Below are positions 18,268-25,327 of a stretch of 50,062 nucleotides of DNA, one piece after another (within the stretch, counting starts at the first letter, position 1; each line of letters opens with the position of its first letter). The DNA comes from Terriglobales bacterium (lineage in GTDB: Bacteria; Acidobacteriota; Terriglobia; Terriglobales; Acidobacteriaceae). The stretch spans positions 1 to 50,062 of the forward strand of contig DASPRM010000086.1 in NCBI GenBank assembly GCA_035624455.1, read 5' to 3'. Below the pieces are notes generated by a model. The model worked only from the letters and a program-made list of their open reading frames with translations. It had not been told where the DNA came from and did not search any database. The position numbers and the translations under genes are program-made.

Positions 18268-18938
18268 CAGTTCCCAGTTCCCTTTCTCGCCTTTAAACGG
18301 CGCGCATGATTGCCGTTGCCCGAGGAAGCTGATTCAGTACGCATCCCATCCAGCCATATTTTGACGAAGGTGGAGCAAACAAGTTCGGGATCGAAATGCT
18401 GGATTTCTTCCCCGCCATAGAGTCCCTGTACCAGGAAGTGGTAGAAGATGGTTCCGAAAAAGCCGCGAGCGGCCAGCAGCGGATCGACTTCGCGAAAGCG
18501 GCCTTCGCGAATGCCCTGGCGAATGAAGTCGGCCAGCAAGTCGTAGCAGCCGGTAACATGCGAGCAGAAGAACCGGTAGGAGAGCTCGTGGTTTTCCAGC
18601 GCGCTGAAGAGCAGCAAGCGGGTCAGGGTGGTATCGCGATCGAGCAGCATGCGGGCGATATCGCAAAAAATCTGCTCGTCACCTCCTTTTTGTGAAAGGC
18701 GAGTGAGCAGCTTCTCGCGAATTCCCTGCTGCTGGGTCTGGTTTTCGATGATGGCCCAGTAAAGCTCTTGTTTGCTGGGAAAATGGCGGAAGATGATGGC
18801 TTCGTTGACCCCGGCCTGCTCAGCAATCTGGCGCGTGGTCGTCCCCTGGTAGCCCTGGCGGGCAAACAATTCCGTGGCCACGGTCAGGATCTGATGGCGG
18901 CGGTCCACGGCCGGAATACGGGCGTGGGTGAGAGACAT
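18267..18938 (-). CDS. TetR/AcrR-family repressor of the RND operon
   Basis: A 223-residue regulator. The N-terminal helix-turn-helix is clear: RRHQILTVATELFARQGYQGTTTRQIAEQAGVNEAII... followed by FRHFPSKQELYWAI. The C-terminal domain would bind an inducer. It is the first gene of the three-gene efflux operon (TetR, adaptor, pump) and most likely represses it and itself through the palindrome directly upstream of its start codon. There is no convincing ribosome-binding site before the ATG; the palindrome occupies that place. Confidence 0.92.
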   Translation of the reverse strand: MSLTHARIPAVDRRHQILTVATELFARQGYQGTTTRQIAEQAGVNEAIIFRHFPSKQELYWAIIENQTQQQGIREKLLTRLSQKGGDEQIFCDIARMLLDRDTTLTRLLLFSALENHELSYRFFCSHVTGCYDLLADFIRQGIREGRFREVDPLLAARGFFGTIFYHFLVQGLYGGEEIQHFDPELVCSTFVKIWLDGMRTESASSGNGNHARRLKARKGTGN

Positions 18939-18952
18939 AGTAAGTGCTTACT
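18939..18952. promoter_or_regulatory. Putative TetR operator
   Basis: AGTAAG-TG-CTTACT is a perfect 6-base inverted repeat with a 2-base spacer touching the TetR start codon; a further CTTACT overlaps to the right (18951-18956, ACTTACTC context). Place and symmetry suit autorepression of the efflux operon. Inferred from symmetry and position only. Confidence 0.55.
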
Positions 18953-19076
18953 TACTCTATCCCAAAGTCGCGCCGTGTCAATCGCACCGGTCACAAAGAA
19001 TCAGGTTTCCCTGCCCGCCTCTTCCCAGTGAAAGGGACACCGCTGTATGAGGGCTTATTTGGTTGATTGGCGATGG

Positions 19077-19736
19077 CTAGCTGTGGGCCACGAAGCGCAG
19101 GAAGGAGATCCCCACCCGCATGTGGCGCATGATTGAATCAGGAAAGGACAAGGCCAGGGCCAGCCCCAGCATGCCATGAGCGACCGCCAGGGGATAGAGA
19201 GTGCGCCAGCGGCGGAAGGCTTCCACGAAGAAGATTCCTCCCAGCAGGGTTGCCGGTACGAGAATAGGGTTGGGAATGTGCGCCAGCGAGAAAAGAGCAG
19301 CGGACATCACCACGGCTTTCCAGTTATCTCCAACCGCGGCTCGAATTCGCCAGAAGAAGAAGGCGTTCAGAATGAACTGCTGCTCGAACGCCCAGACCAG
19401 ATATAGCAATGCATGTAAGGCTGGGGAGTGCGATGCGTATACGGGCTTCAGTGTACCCAGCGCCCAGGCCGTCCCCAGAACCGAGGAAGCCACCAGTGCG
19501 GCAATGGCTATGACCCATATGGAGCCGCGTGCGCCGGAAATCCGAAAACCAATCTGGCGCGGATCGGGGCGGTTCAACAGGGTCAGGAAAACGATCAGCA
19601 GCAGAGAAACCATGTACCAGATCTTCTGGGCTGATCCCTCACTCCACAACGACATCTCGATGGCGCCGTAGACGAGAGCGACCTGCGTCCACTGCCACCA
19701 CGTCCCGACCCGATTCACCTGGGCTTCACATTTCAT
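19077..19736 (-). CDS. CPBP/Abi-like membrane protein with altered motif 1
   Basis: A 219-residue polytopic membrane protein with about six hydrophobic segments. It resembles the CPBP intramembrane protease family: FSLAH (F149, H153) matches motif 2 (FxxxH) and the AVAHGML His (H187) matches motif 3. Motif 1, normally EExxxR, here reads E118-Q119 in FEQQFILNAFFFWR. The second Glu is Gln and the usual Arg position is Leu; an Arg lies at 130. It may be a divergent or inactive member. It stands alone, on the opposite strand to the nucleotidyltransferase gene. Confidence 0.6.
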   Translation of the reverse strand: MKCEAQVNRVGTWWQWTQVALVYGAIEMSLWSEGSAQKIWYMVSLLLIVFLTLLNRPDPRQIGFRISGARGSIWVIAIAALVASSVLGTAWALGTLKPVYASHSPALHALLYLVWAFEQQFILNAFFFWRIRAAVGDNWKAVVMSAALFSLAHIPNPILVPATLLGGIFFVEAFRRWRTLYPLAVAHGMLGLALALSFPDSIMRHMRVGISFLRFVAHS

Positions 19737-19886
19737 GGCAAACGTTTCGATAGATGAGGCTTGCGCCGTAGGGGTTTCACGTATTGTGCATCAACTCGCA
19801 CGGTTTGTGCGCACGCGACGAAAATTTTTTGAACGCCGGTAACCGATCACTGACACGGTAGTGCAATCTGCTACCCTGTTTTCGTG

Positions 19887-20513
19887 ATGGCACGAGCGCC
19901 GAGCTTCTGCGGAGTAATCCTGGCTGCCGGGGAATCTTCCCGTATGGGTCGCAGCAAGGCATTGCTGCCCTGGCGGGAAGGGACCTTCCTGAGTACCGCG
20001 ATTGCGACGCTCAGCATTCATACCGACCTGGTTATCGTCGTAGGGGGGAGAACCGCGGACGAAATACGGCCAGTGGTGTATGCCAACGGCGGTTTCCTGG
20101 CGGTGAATCCGGCGGCCGAGCGGGGTCAGTTCAGCTCCTTGCAAGTCGGTGTACAGGAAGTTCTTAACCGCGGCAGGGACGCCGCCGTGGTGACTCTAGT
20201 GGACCGGCCGCCGCCTCGCAGCGAAACTGTCGGCCTTCTCCTACAGAGTTTTTTGGACAAATTGTCGCAGGGGAGCTGGGCAGTAGTGCCAGAATACGGC
20301 GGACGCCATGGGCATCCCATCGTCATTGGCCGGGAAATGATCACCACCATCCTGGAAGCACCTTCCACTTCCAATGCCCGCGAGATCGAGCATGCTCATC
20401 AATCCCAGGTCGCATACATTGCGGTTGACGACCCCCTGGTGGCGGTCAATATCGACACCCCCGAAGAATATGCCGAGTTGATAAACTCGCTGGGACCTAC
20501 CGTGAAGCAATGA
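19887..20513 (+). CDS. MobA/MocA-like nucleotidyltransferase
   Basis: A 208-residue NTP-transferase with the N-terminal signature GVILAAGESSRMGRSKALLPW and the later GHPIVIGREM typical of molybdopterin cytidylyl-/MobA-like transferases. The usual DQPPP motif reads DRPPP (LVDRPPPRSE). MocA-type enzymes add CMP to molybdopterin for xanthine-dehydrogenase-family enzymes; no such enzyme or coxL/M/S gene is in the window, so the substrate is open. ATG at 19887 chosen; a GTG three bases earlier is equally possible. The stop overlaps the HAD phosphatase start by 4 bases (ATGA). Confidence 0.8.
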   Translation: MARAPSFCGVILAAGESSRMGRSKALLPWREGTFLSTAIATLSIHTDLVIVVGGRTADEIRPVVYANGGFLAVNPAAERGQFSSLQVGVQEVLNRGRDAAVVTLVDRPPPRSETVGLLLQSFLDKLSQGSWAVVPEYGGRHGHPIVIGREMITTILEAPSTSNAREIEHAHQSQVAYIAVDDPLVAVNIDTPEEYAELINSLGPTVKQ

Positions 20514-21262
20514 ATCCCCCCCAAGCAGACCAGACGGCCGAAACCCGACTTGCCCCCGCGGCGGCACGGTTCATTGACTCGGTGCTGGCGTTGGAAGCGC
20601 GTCTGGCGGTCTTCGATTGCGATGGCACCCTCTGGAAAAACGATTCCGGAGAGCTCTTTTTCTATTGGGAAATGGAGCGGGGCCTGGTCTCGGCGGAGGT
20701 CGCGGCCAAGCTCAGGAAGCGCTATGACGACTACCGGGCCGGGCTGGTGGGCGAAGAGCAGATGTGCGGCGAAATGGTGACTATGCACGCTGGATTGCGC
20801 CAGGTCGACTTGCAGCGCGCCGCCGCCGAATTTTTCCCCCTTAAGATCGCGCCGGGCATCTTTCGGGAAATGAAGGTGCTCACGGAACGGTTACGAGCGA
20901 TGGGGTGCGAGCTCTGGGCGGTTTCCTCCACCAATGACTGGGTGGTGATTGTAGGCGCCAAGGAATTTGGTATCCCGGCTGAGCGAGTCCTGGCCTGCAG
21001 CGTTTATATCGAAAACGGGATGGCAACCGACCGGTTGGTGAGGGTGCCTTCCGATGAAGGTAAAGCTCTGGCGATTCGGGAGGTGATTGGGCGCGTCCCC
21101 GACGTGGCATTCGGCAATTCCATCCATGACGCTGCCATGCTGGAGATGGCGGGTCATCCCTTCGTGGTGAACCCTAATCCGGACCTGGAGGGGCTGGCGC
21201 GGAAGCGGAGTTGGCCGATCCACAGGCCTGGCGAGGAAACTGGGTTCCTTGCGAAACCCTGA
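20510..21262 (+). CDS. HAD-family phosphatase (SerB-like, HAD-IB)
   Basis: A 250-residue haloacid-dehalogenase-type phosphatase. Motif I is VFDCDGTLW (D36 nucleophile, D38), motif II lies in WAVSSTNDW, and motif III/IV region is KALAIREVIG...VAFGNSIHDAAML with the metal-binding Asp. A helical cap follows motif I, as in phosphoserine phosphatase-like enzymes. Translational coupling to the nucleotidyltransferase (ATGA overlap) suggests a shared pathway. Its stop codon TGA (21260-21262) is the first three bases of a dispersed hairpin repeat, so the C-terminus may have been set by the insertion or drift of that repeat. Confidence 0.82.
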   Translation: MNPPQADQTAETRLAPAAARFIDSVLALEARLAVFDCDGTLWKNDSGELFFYWEMERGLVSAEVAAKLRKRYDDYRAGLVGEEQMCGEMVTMHAGLRQVDLQRAAAEFFPLKIAPGIFREMKVLTERLRAMGCELWAVSSTNDWVVIVGAKEFGIPAERVLACSVYIENGMATDRLVRVPSDEGKALAIREVIGRVPDVAFGNSIHDAAMLEMAGHPFVVNPNPDLEGLARKRSWPIHRPGEETGFLAKP

Positions 21263-21301
21263 GGGTGCCCCAGTCTAGCCTTCCTTTGGCTAAGGTGGGG
21301 G
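21260..21301 (+). repeat. GGGTGCCCC hairpin repeat, copy 1
   Basis: TGAGGGTGCCCC followed by an imperfect hairpin: CCCCAGTCTAGCC (21268-21280), a 7-base loop, GGCTAAGGTGGGG (21288-21300). Related copies at 25241-25276, 46213-46253 and 47258-47297. It may serve as a terminator between the convergent HAD and scaffold genes. Confidence 0.7.
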
Positions 21302-21320
21302 TTTCTGGCTCAATCTTCGA

Positions 21321-21695
21321 TCATTCTCTAAATCGGATATCACCGATCTTAGCCAATGCCTCACGCAGGGCGTCCATCGCCAGGTGGCTGGCATGGGTCG
21401 AAGCGGGGGGCAGACCGCCGAGCGCCTCTACCAGCTCTTCCCTGCTGATCTGGCGGCTGTCGGCCACTGTTCTGCCCGCCAGGAGTTCGGCCAGCTTGGA
21501 TCCGCAGGCGATCGCGGGCACGCAGCCCATGGCCCGGAAGCGCACTTCTTCGATCCTGCCGTCGGCCACGCGTAACGACAGCTTCAGAACGTCACCGCAG
21601 GCGGGATTTTGAATCTCGACGGTGACTGTCGGGTTGGAGAGTTCCCCAACGAATCGTGGGTTCTGAAAGTGATCGAGCACCTGGGGCGAATACAT
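21321..21695 (-). CDS. IscU/NifU-like Fe-S cluster scaffold, third Cys missing
   Basis: A 124-residue protein starting MYSPQVLDHFQNPRFVGEL, the classic N-terminus of IscU/SufU/NifU-N scaffolds; in-frame upstream codons add non-family sequence, so 21695 is chosen. Cluster ligands: NPACGD (first Cys with its Asp) and GCVPAIACGSKL (second Cys). The third, normally in LPPxKxHCSxLA, reads LPPASTHASHLAMDAL, with Ala in place of Cys. Family members bind Fe-S clusters for transfer to apoproteins in the cytoplasm. Without the third Cys, cluster chemistry may differ, or C in ACGS may substitute. No iscS/sufS neighbour is seen. Confidence 0.82.
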   Translation of the reverse strand: MYSPQVLDHFQNPRFVGELSNPTVTVEIQNPACGDVLKLSLRVADGRIEEVRFRAMGCVPAIACGSKLAELLAGRTVADSRQISREELVEALGGLPPASTHASHLAMDALREALAKIGDIRFRE

Positions 21696-21844
21696 GGAGA
21701 AATTTGTAGTTGAGTAAATTGTAATGGCTTGACCTTGCGGACAGCGCTGGCGAGTTTCTACGTATTTGACGCAGACTGGTATTCGATTGGGGGATTTTGA
21801 GTGCAATCGGGATTTATCGCCAACAGCCTTGGGGGGAATGAAAC

Positions 21845-22210
21845 CTAACGCCCGATTGAACGCTTCAGCAGCCTGAAACCCAAGACCGCGAACACAAGTG
21901 CGACTCCCGTCATCAATAGAGCGGGAACAATCATCACTGCGCCGAAAGTACGCGAATCTACTTCGTTTGCGACCATTCTCGGCATAAAGAAGCTTGCGAT
22001 TCCGAGTCCGAGGCCGAGCACAAGTCCAAACAGCCCCTCGATAAAAGCCCCGACCCTCTCCACCGTGCTCAGTTTCGGAGCGGAAAGTAGGTGTCGGTAG
22101 CCTTCGGCTTCGTTGCGAACAGTATCGGGAAAGACAATGTTCCTCTGACGCGACAGCGTGTCGTGTTGCAGCATTTCCGATGGCTGCTTTTGTTTAGATC
22201 GGCTTGTCAC
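21845..22210 (-). CDS. Small two-helix membrane protein, unknown
   Basis: A 121-residue protein with a charged N-terminal half (about 55 residues) and two membrane helices, GLFGLVLGLGLGIASFFM and AVMIVPALLMTGVALVFAVLG, ending in a basic tail. Not recognised. It lies downstream of a 424-base gap and next to the scaffold gene on the same strand, separated by 150 bases. An alternative start is the Met 13 codons later. Confidence 0.5.
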   Translation of the reverse strand: MTSRSKQKQPSEMLQHDTLSRQRNIVFPDTVRNEAEGYRHLLSAPKLSTVERVGAFIEGLFGLVLGLGLGIASFFMPRMVANEVDSRTFGAVMIVPALLMTGVALVFAVLGFRLLKRSIGR

Positions 22211-22521
22211 GCCAGCACTTTACGCTGAAACAGCAAGACTTACCACGATGATTTACCTAATCAGGCGTTAGCGCAAGCTTGCGCCGTTTATTCGCCGCTT
22301 AGCCGTTGCGCTCAAGACCAGGCTGAGGCTCTTGGTTGACGGGCAGCGACCCCATCGGACGGCGTGGCATGCAAGCTCAAGTCTTGGCTATCACAAGTAA
22401 ATTGTAATCGGGCAATTGGAAGGGACATGTGGTCATTTCGCGGCGAGGCCGTTCGCCTTTTCCCGGATGCTGCAATCTTCTCTCCCTCCGCAAGTCGAAA
22501 CATCCAGCAGGAGAATTCGGA
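22211..22521. other. Intergenic region with a 14-base perfect palindrome
   Basis: No gene seen between the two divergent genes. It contains GCGCAAGCTTGCGC (22271-22284), a perfect palindrome, and a GTAATCGGGCAATT word near 22404-22417 of a type also found (inverted) near 10177-10192. The palindrome could be a regulator site or part of a hairpin; nothing else is clear. Confidence 0.45.
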
Positions 22522-22551
22522 TTGACATGCCGAAGCGCACAACGCTAGATT
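22522..22551 (+). promoter_or_regulatory. Candidate sigma70-type promoter for the secreted-protein pair
   Basis: TTGACA (22522-22527), 18 bases, TAGATT (22546-22551), about 84 bases before the start codon at 22635. Both boxes are near consensus. Predicted from sequence only. Confidence 0.5.
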
Positions 22552-22634
22552 GCTACCGCTTTTCCTAACAGGCCCGGTCCGGTTTCCCCGAATCCCGATT
22601 GGTTCCCCCAGTGCATCCGATTGGAGGTGCCTCC

Positions 22635-23249
22635 ATGAGAAAGTGTTATTGCTCATCGTGCACTGTCATCCGGGCCATGGTGTTGGTGGCGATTGTCGTC
22701 GCCGCTACCTTTTCGGGGCGAGCGCAAGATGACGTTTACCAACTCAGCTTTTACGCGAATGCCAATAGCCAGATCAGCGATCAGACGATAAACATCCTGA
22801 ATCCGGGCTGGCAGGGCGCACCCCTCAGCGCTGATCATGGCACGGTTTGCGCGGATATCTACGTCTTCGACGCAAATCAAGAACTTGAGACCTGCTGTGC
22901 GTGTCGCATCAGTGCAAACGGAATCCTGACCCTCTCACTGCGCTTGAATCTACTGCCTGCAGCCGCTTTTCCGGGTGGGAGAAGACCCGACACGGGAGTG
23001 ATCAAGATTGTGTCCGACGCTCTTGCCAACTGCAATGCCACTCACCCTAATCCGGTTCCACAGCTGCGCACTTCGATGACGCACCTGGAACTTGCACCTC
23101 CGCTTAACCTCTTTCGGATCGCGAACTCCGAAAGCGATGTTCCATTCGCGGATAGTTTTCTTTCGCAAGAAGAATTGGTTTCCTTGGCGCAGCGATGCCA
23201 CAAGGCGGCCGGCACGAAGAGAGTGTGCCTCTGCCCGGCAAGCAGTTGA
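22635..23249 (+). CDS. Secreted Cys-rich protein, tandem paralogue 1
   Basis: A 204-residue exported protein of unknown function. The start at 22635 is supported by GGAGG (22623-22627). A hydrophobic segment (about 13-26) ending near GRAQ looks like a signal peptide. The mature part opens DDVYQLSFY, then VCADIYVFDANQELETCCACRI (C72, C87, C88, C90), ISANGILTLSL, GVIKIVSD and a further Cys (C133), ending with Cys in RVCLCP. The next gene repeats the same order of motifs. I recognise the general ECCxC...NGLxTLS pattern as recurring in Acidobacteria secreted proteins. The cysteines suggest disulphides outside the cell. Confidence 0.75.
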   Translation: MRKCYCSSCTVIRAMVLVAIVVAATFSGRAQDDVYQLSFYANANSQISDQTINILNPGWQGAPLSADHGTVCADIYVFDANQELETCCACRISANGILTLSLRLNLLPAAAFPGGRRPDTGVIKIVSDALANCNATHPNPVPQLRTSMTHLELAPPLNLFRIANSESDVPFADSFLSQEELVSLAQRCHKAAGTKRVCLCPASS

Positions 23250-23303
23250 AGGCAGGGCGGCCGATCAGTCTCCAGGGCGCGATTCTCTCATTGAGGTGTG
23301 AAG

Positions 23304-23927
23304 ATGGGCGACAGGAATACGAAATCCAGTTCATGCCCGATTCAGCGCTGGCTTTGGATTGTGGCCGTGGCCCTAGCCGTGGCAAGTTGCGTGCCGTGTC
23401 TCGCGCAAGTATCAGATGTATACCTACTCACTTACTACAACCAGAATTATTCCAATCTTGGCGTCTTTTCACAGTTCAGTTCCGACCAGACAGTTCGGAT
23501 TGTCAACCCGGGTGTTCAGCGGGAGATCTGCGCCGACCTCTTCGTATTCGACAATCAACAGGAAATGCTGGAATGCTGTGCCTGCCGAATCAGCGCCAAT
23601 GGCCTCCTTACGCTCTCCCTACAGTACAACCTGTTACAGGCGCCGCTTGTTCCTGGTTCTGGTTTCTTTCTGGGCCTTCTCAACTCTGGAGTCATTAAGA
23701 TTGTTTCTGACCACCCTCAAAACTGCGACCCAACTTCACCGGTTCCAGTACGGAACCTGCGGGCCTGGATGAGTCATGTGCAGGGCACCACAATCTCGGA
23801 CCAGGCTTTTGACTCGAGTGTCCTGATGCAAGGCGAACTCCTTTATCTGGGGCAGACGTGCGGATTCATTGAGAACATAGGCGTGCCTGTCGGTGTGGGC
23901 GTTTGTACGTGCCCGACCGGGGCTTAG
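23304..23927 (+). CDS. Secreted Cys-rich protein, tandem paralogue 2
   Basis: A 207-residue paralogue of the preceding protein. ATG 23304 is preferred over GTG 23298 because GAGG (23293-23296) is correctly spaced only for the ATG. Signal segment about 16-35. Shared core in the same order: DVYLLTYY, SDQTVRIVNPG, ICADLFVFDNQQEM (C76), ECCACRISANGLLTLSL (C91, C92, C94), GVIKIVSD, NC (C141), and a C-terminal VCTCP. The 54-base gap suggests one transcript with paralogue 1. Divergence between the copies outside the core is large, so duplication is old or the copies differ in role. Function unknown. Confidence 0.75.
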   Translation: MGDRNTKSSSCPIQRWLWIVAVALAVASCVPCLAQVSDVYLLTYYNQNYSNLGVFSQFSSDQTVRIVNPGVQREICADLFVFDNQQEMLECCACRISANGLLTLSLQYNLLQAPLVPGSGFFLGLLNSGVIKIVSDHPQNCDPTSPVPVRNLRAWMSHVQGTTISDQAFDSSVLMQGELLYLGQTCGFIENIGVPVGVGVCTCPTGA

Positions 23928-23977
23928 GGCCGAGCGCTGACTTATTTGTGAGCTGCGGCGCGTTGGCTCAAGGCCCA

Positions 23978-24017
23978 ACTGCAGATCCCTCGCTCGCTGC
24001 GCTCGCTGGTGATGATA
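23978..24017 (+). repeat. Dispersed intergenic repeat, copy 2 (GATCCCTCGCTCGC-type)
   Basis: Near-identical to 13628-13667: ACTGCAGATCCCTCGCTC then GCTGCGCTCGCT and GTGATGATAA. It lies between the secreted-protein pair and the radical SAM gene, 38 bases before the latter's start, so the radical SAM gene is probably not in the same simple operon. Confidence 0.7.
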
Positions 24018-24054
24018 ACGGACTCAAAAGCGCAAATGCCGTATCATTCCGGCT

Positions 24055-25224
24055 GTGGGGTTTAACTATTTTCATTACGCGAAGAGTGCATTCCGCCCGA
24101 TTTCGCTGGAGTCGGTCTTTCTGTTCGTCACCTCCAATTGCAATTCACTGTGCCGCACCTGCTTCTATTGGGACGAGCTGAACCAGGGCCGTGATCTCAG
24201 CTTCCAACAGATCGAGAAACTCAGTCTCAGCGCGCCTCGGTTTCACAAGCTCTGGCTTTCGGGCGGCGAGCCCTTCATGCGCAAGGATCTGGCCGAGATT
24301 ATTGAGCTGTTCTACATCAACAACCAGATGCGCCATGTGAATCTCCCCACCAATGGCCTGCTTCCCGCCAAGCTGGATGCGGTGATTACGCATCTGCTCG
24401 AACGCTGCCCTGAGCTGGTAATTGATTTGAACTTTTCGCTCGACGGTCTGGCCAACACACACGACGCCATCCGTGGCGTTCCCAACAATTTTCAGAAGAC
24501 AGTGGCCACGATGGAGATGGTGGCGGCGAAATGGAAGCGTGTACGGCGGCTGCGGCGCAATGTCGTCAGTTGTGTCACCTCAGAGAATTACCGCGAACTG
24601 GTCACGCTCGGCCTGAAGATGATGGGGGAAGCCAATCCGGATGGCCATTATTTCGAGATTATTCGCGGCAATCCCATGGACCCGGGGCTGAAGCGAATTC
24701 CCCGAGAAGATTTGAGCAGACTGCATCGGGAGTTGATGTGGTTTCACGACCGCTATGCGGACAGGCTGTTCTCACATCTGGGGCAGGCGGCACGCTGTCT
24801 GGCGCGGGCCTACTATCTGGGAAATATCAGGCTTCACTTCGACATTCACGAGCAAAATCATTACAGCGACAAAGCCTGGCCGATGCCGTGTACGGCTGGG
24901 CAAACTACAATCGTCATTGACCATGACGGCCACTTCCGCGCCTGCGAATTGCGGCCGAAGCTGGCGCGTTTGCAGGACTTTGACTTCGATCTGACAGCAG
25001 CGATGAATTCTCGCGAGATGAAGGATGAAATTGCTGCCATCCCGAGCGCCAAATGCTGGTGCACGCATTCATGTTGGATACATACCTCCTCAAAATTCAG
25101 CCCCAAGGTTCTGCTGTTCCATATTCCGTGGGCCTATCTGAAGCACCGCTGGCGCCGCCTACCCGAAATCAAGGCCACGGAAATTGAACCCTTCAGGGTG
25201 AAGGACTCGCCCCTGGCGTCGTAG
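24055..25224 (+). CDS. Radical SAM protein with SPASM-like C-terminal cysteines
   Basis: A 389-residue radical SAM enzyme. C29, C33 and C36 form the CxxxCxxC that binds the 4Fe-4S cluster, followed by FYWDELN, the GGEPFMR motif (SAM methionine end) and LNFSLDG. The C-terminal part has further cysteines (MPCTAGQTTIVIDHDGHFRACE and KCWCTHSCW), as in SPASM-type proteins that carry extra clusters. GTG start at 24055 fits the usual start of such proteins (MGFNYFHYAKSAFRP). The reaction cannot be read; related proteins modify peptides or lipids/sugars. It follows two Cys-rich secreted proteins, but with a repeat between. Confidence 0.85.
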   Translation: MGFNYFHYAKSAFRPISLESVFLFVTSNCNSLCRTCFYWDELNQGRDLSFQQIEKLSLSAPRFHKLWLSGGEPFMRKDLAEIIELFYINNQMRHVNLPTNGLLPAKLDAVITHLLERCPELVIDLNFSLDGLANTHDAIRGVPNNFQKTVATMEMVAAKWKRVRRLRRNVVSCVTSENYRELVTLGLKMMGEANPDGHYFEIIRGNPMDPGLKRIPREDLSRLHRELMWFHDRYADRLFSHLGQAARCLARAYYLGNIRLHFDIHEQNHYSDKAWPMPCTAGQTTIVIDHDGHFRACELRPKLARLQDFDFDLTAAMNSREMKDEIAAIPSAKCWCTHSCWIHTSSKFSPKVLLFHIPWAYLKHRWRRLPEIKATEIEPFRVKDSPLAS

Positions 25225-25240
25225 TGCTCTATGCAAACGA

Positions 25241-25276
25241 CCCCGCCCAAGCTTTCGCTTGAACGGGGCACCCTCA
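25241..25276 (-). repeat. GGGTGCCCC hairpin repeat, copy 2 (inverted)
   Basis: CCCCGCCCAAGC (25241-25252), loop TTTC, GCTTGAACGGGG (25257-25268), then CACCCTCA. Possible terminator after the radical SAM gene. The GGGGCACCCTCA arm is the shared part of the family. Confidence 0.65.
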
Positions 25277-25327
25277 GGAGCAGAAGGGACTCGGGCAAGT
25301 TGTAATCATTCGTCCAGTTAGAATGAA

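Noticed and set aside
13925-18938. Efflux operon as a horizontally acquired resistance island
   Set aside because: No mobile-element gene, integrase or composition break is seen; the operon looks native.
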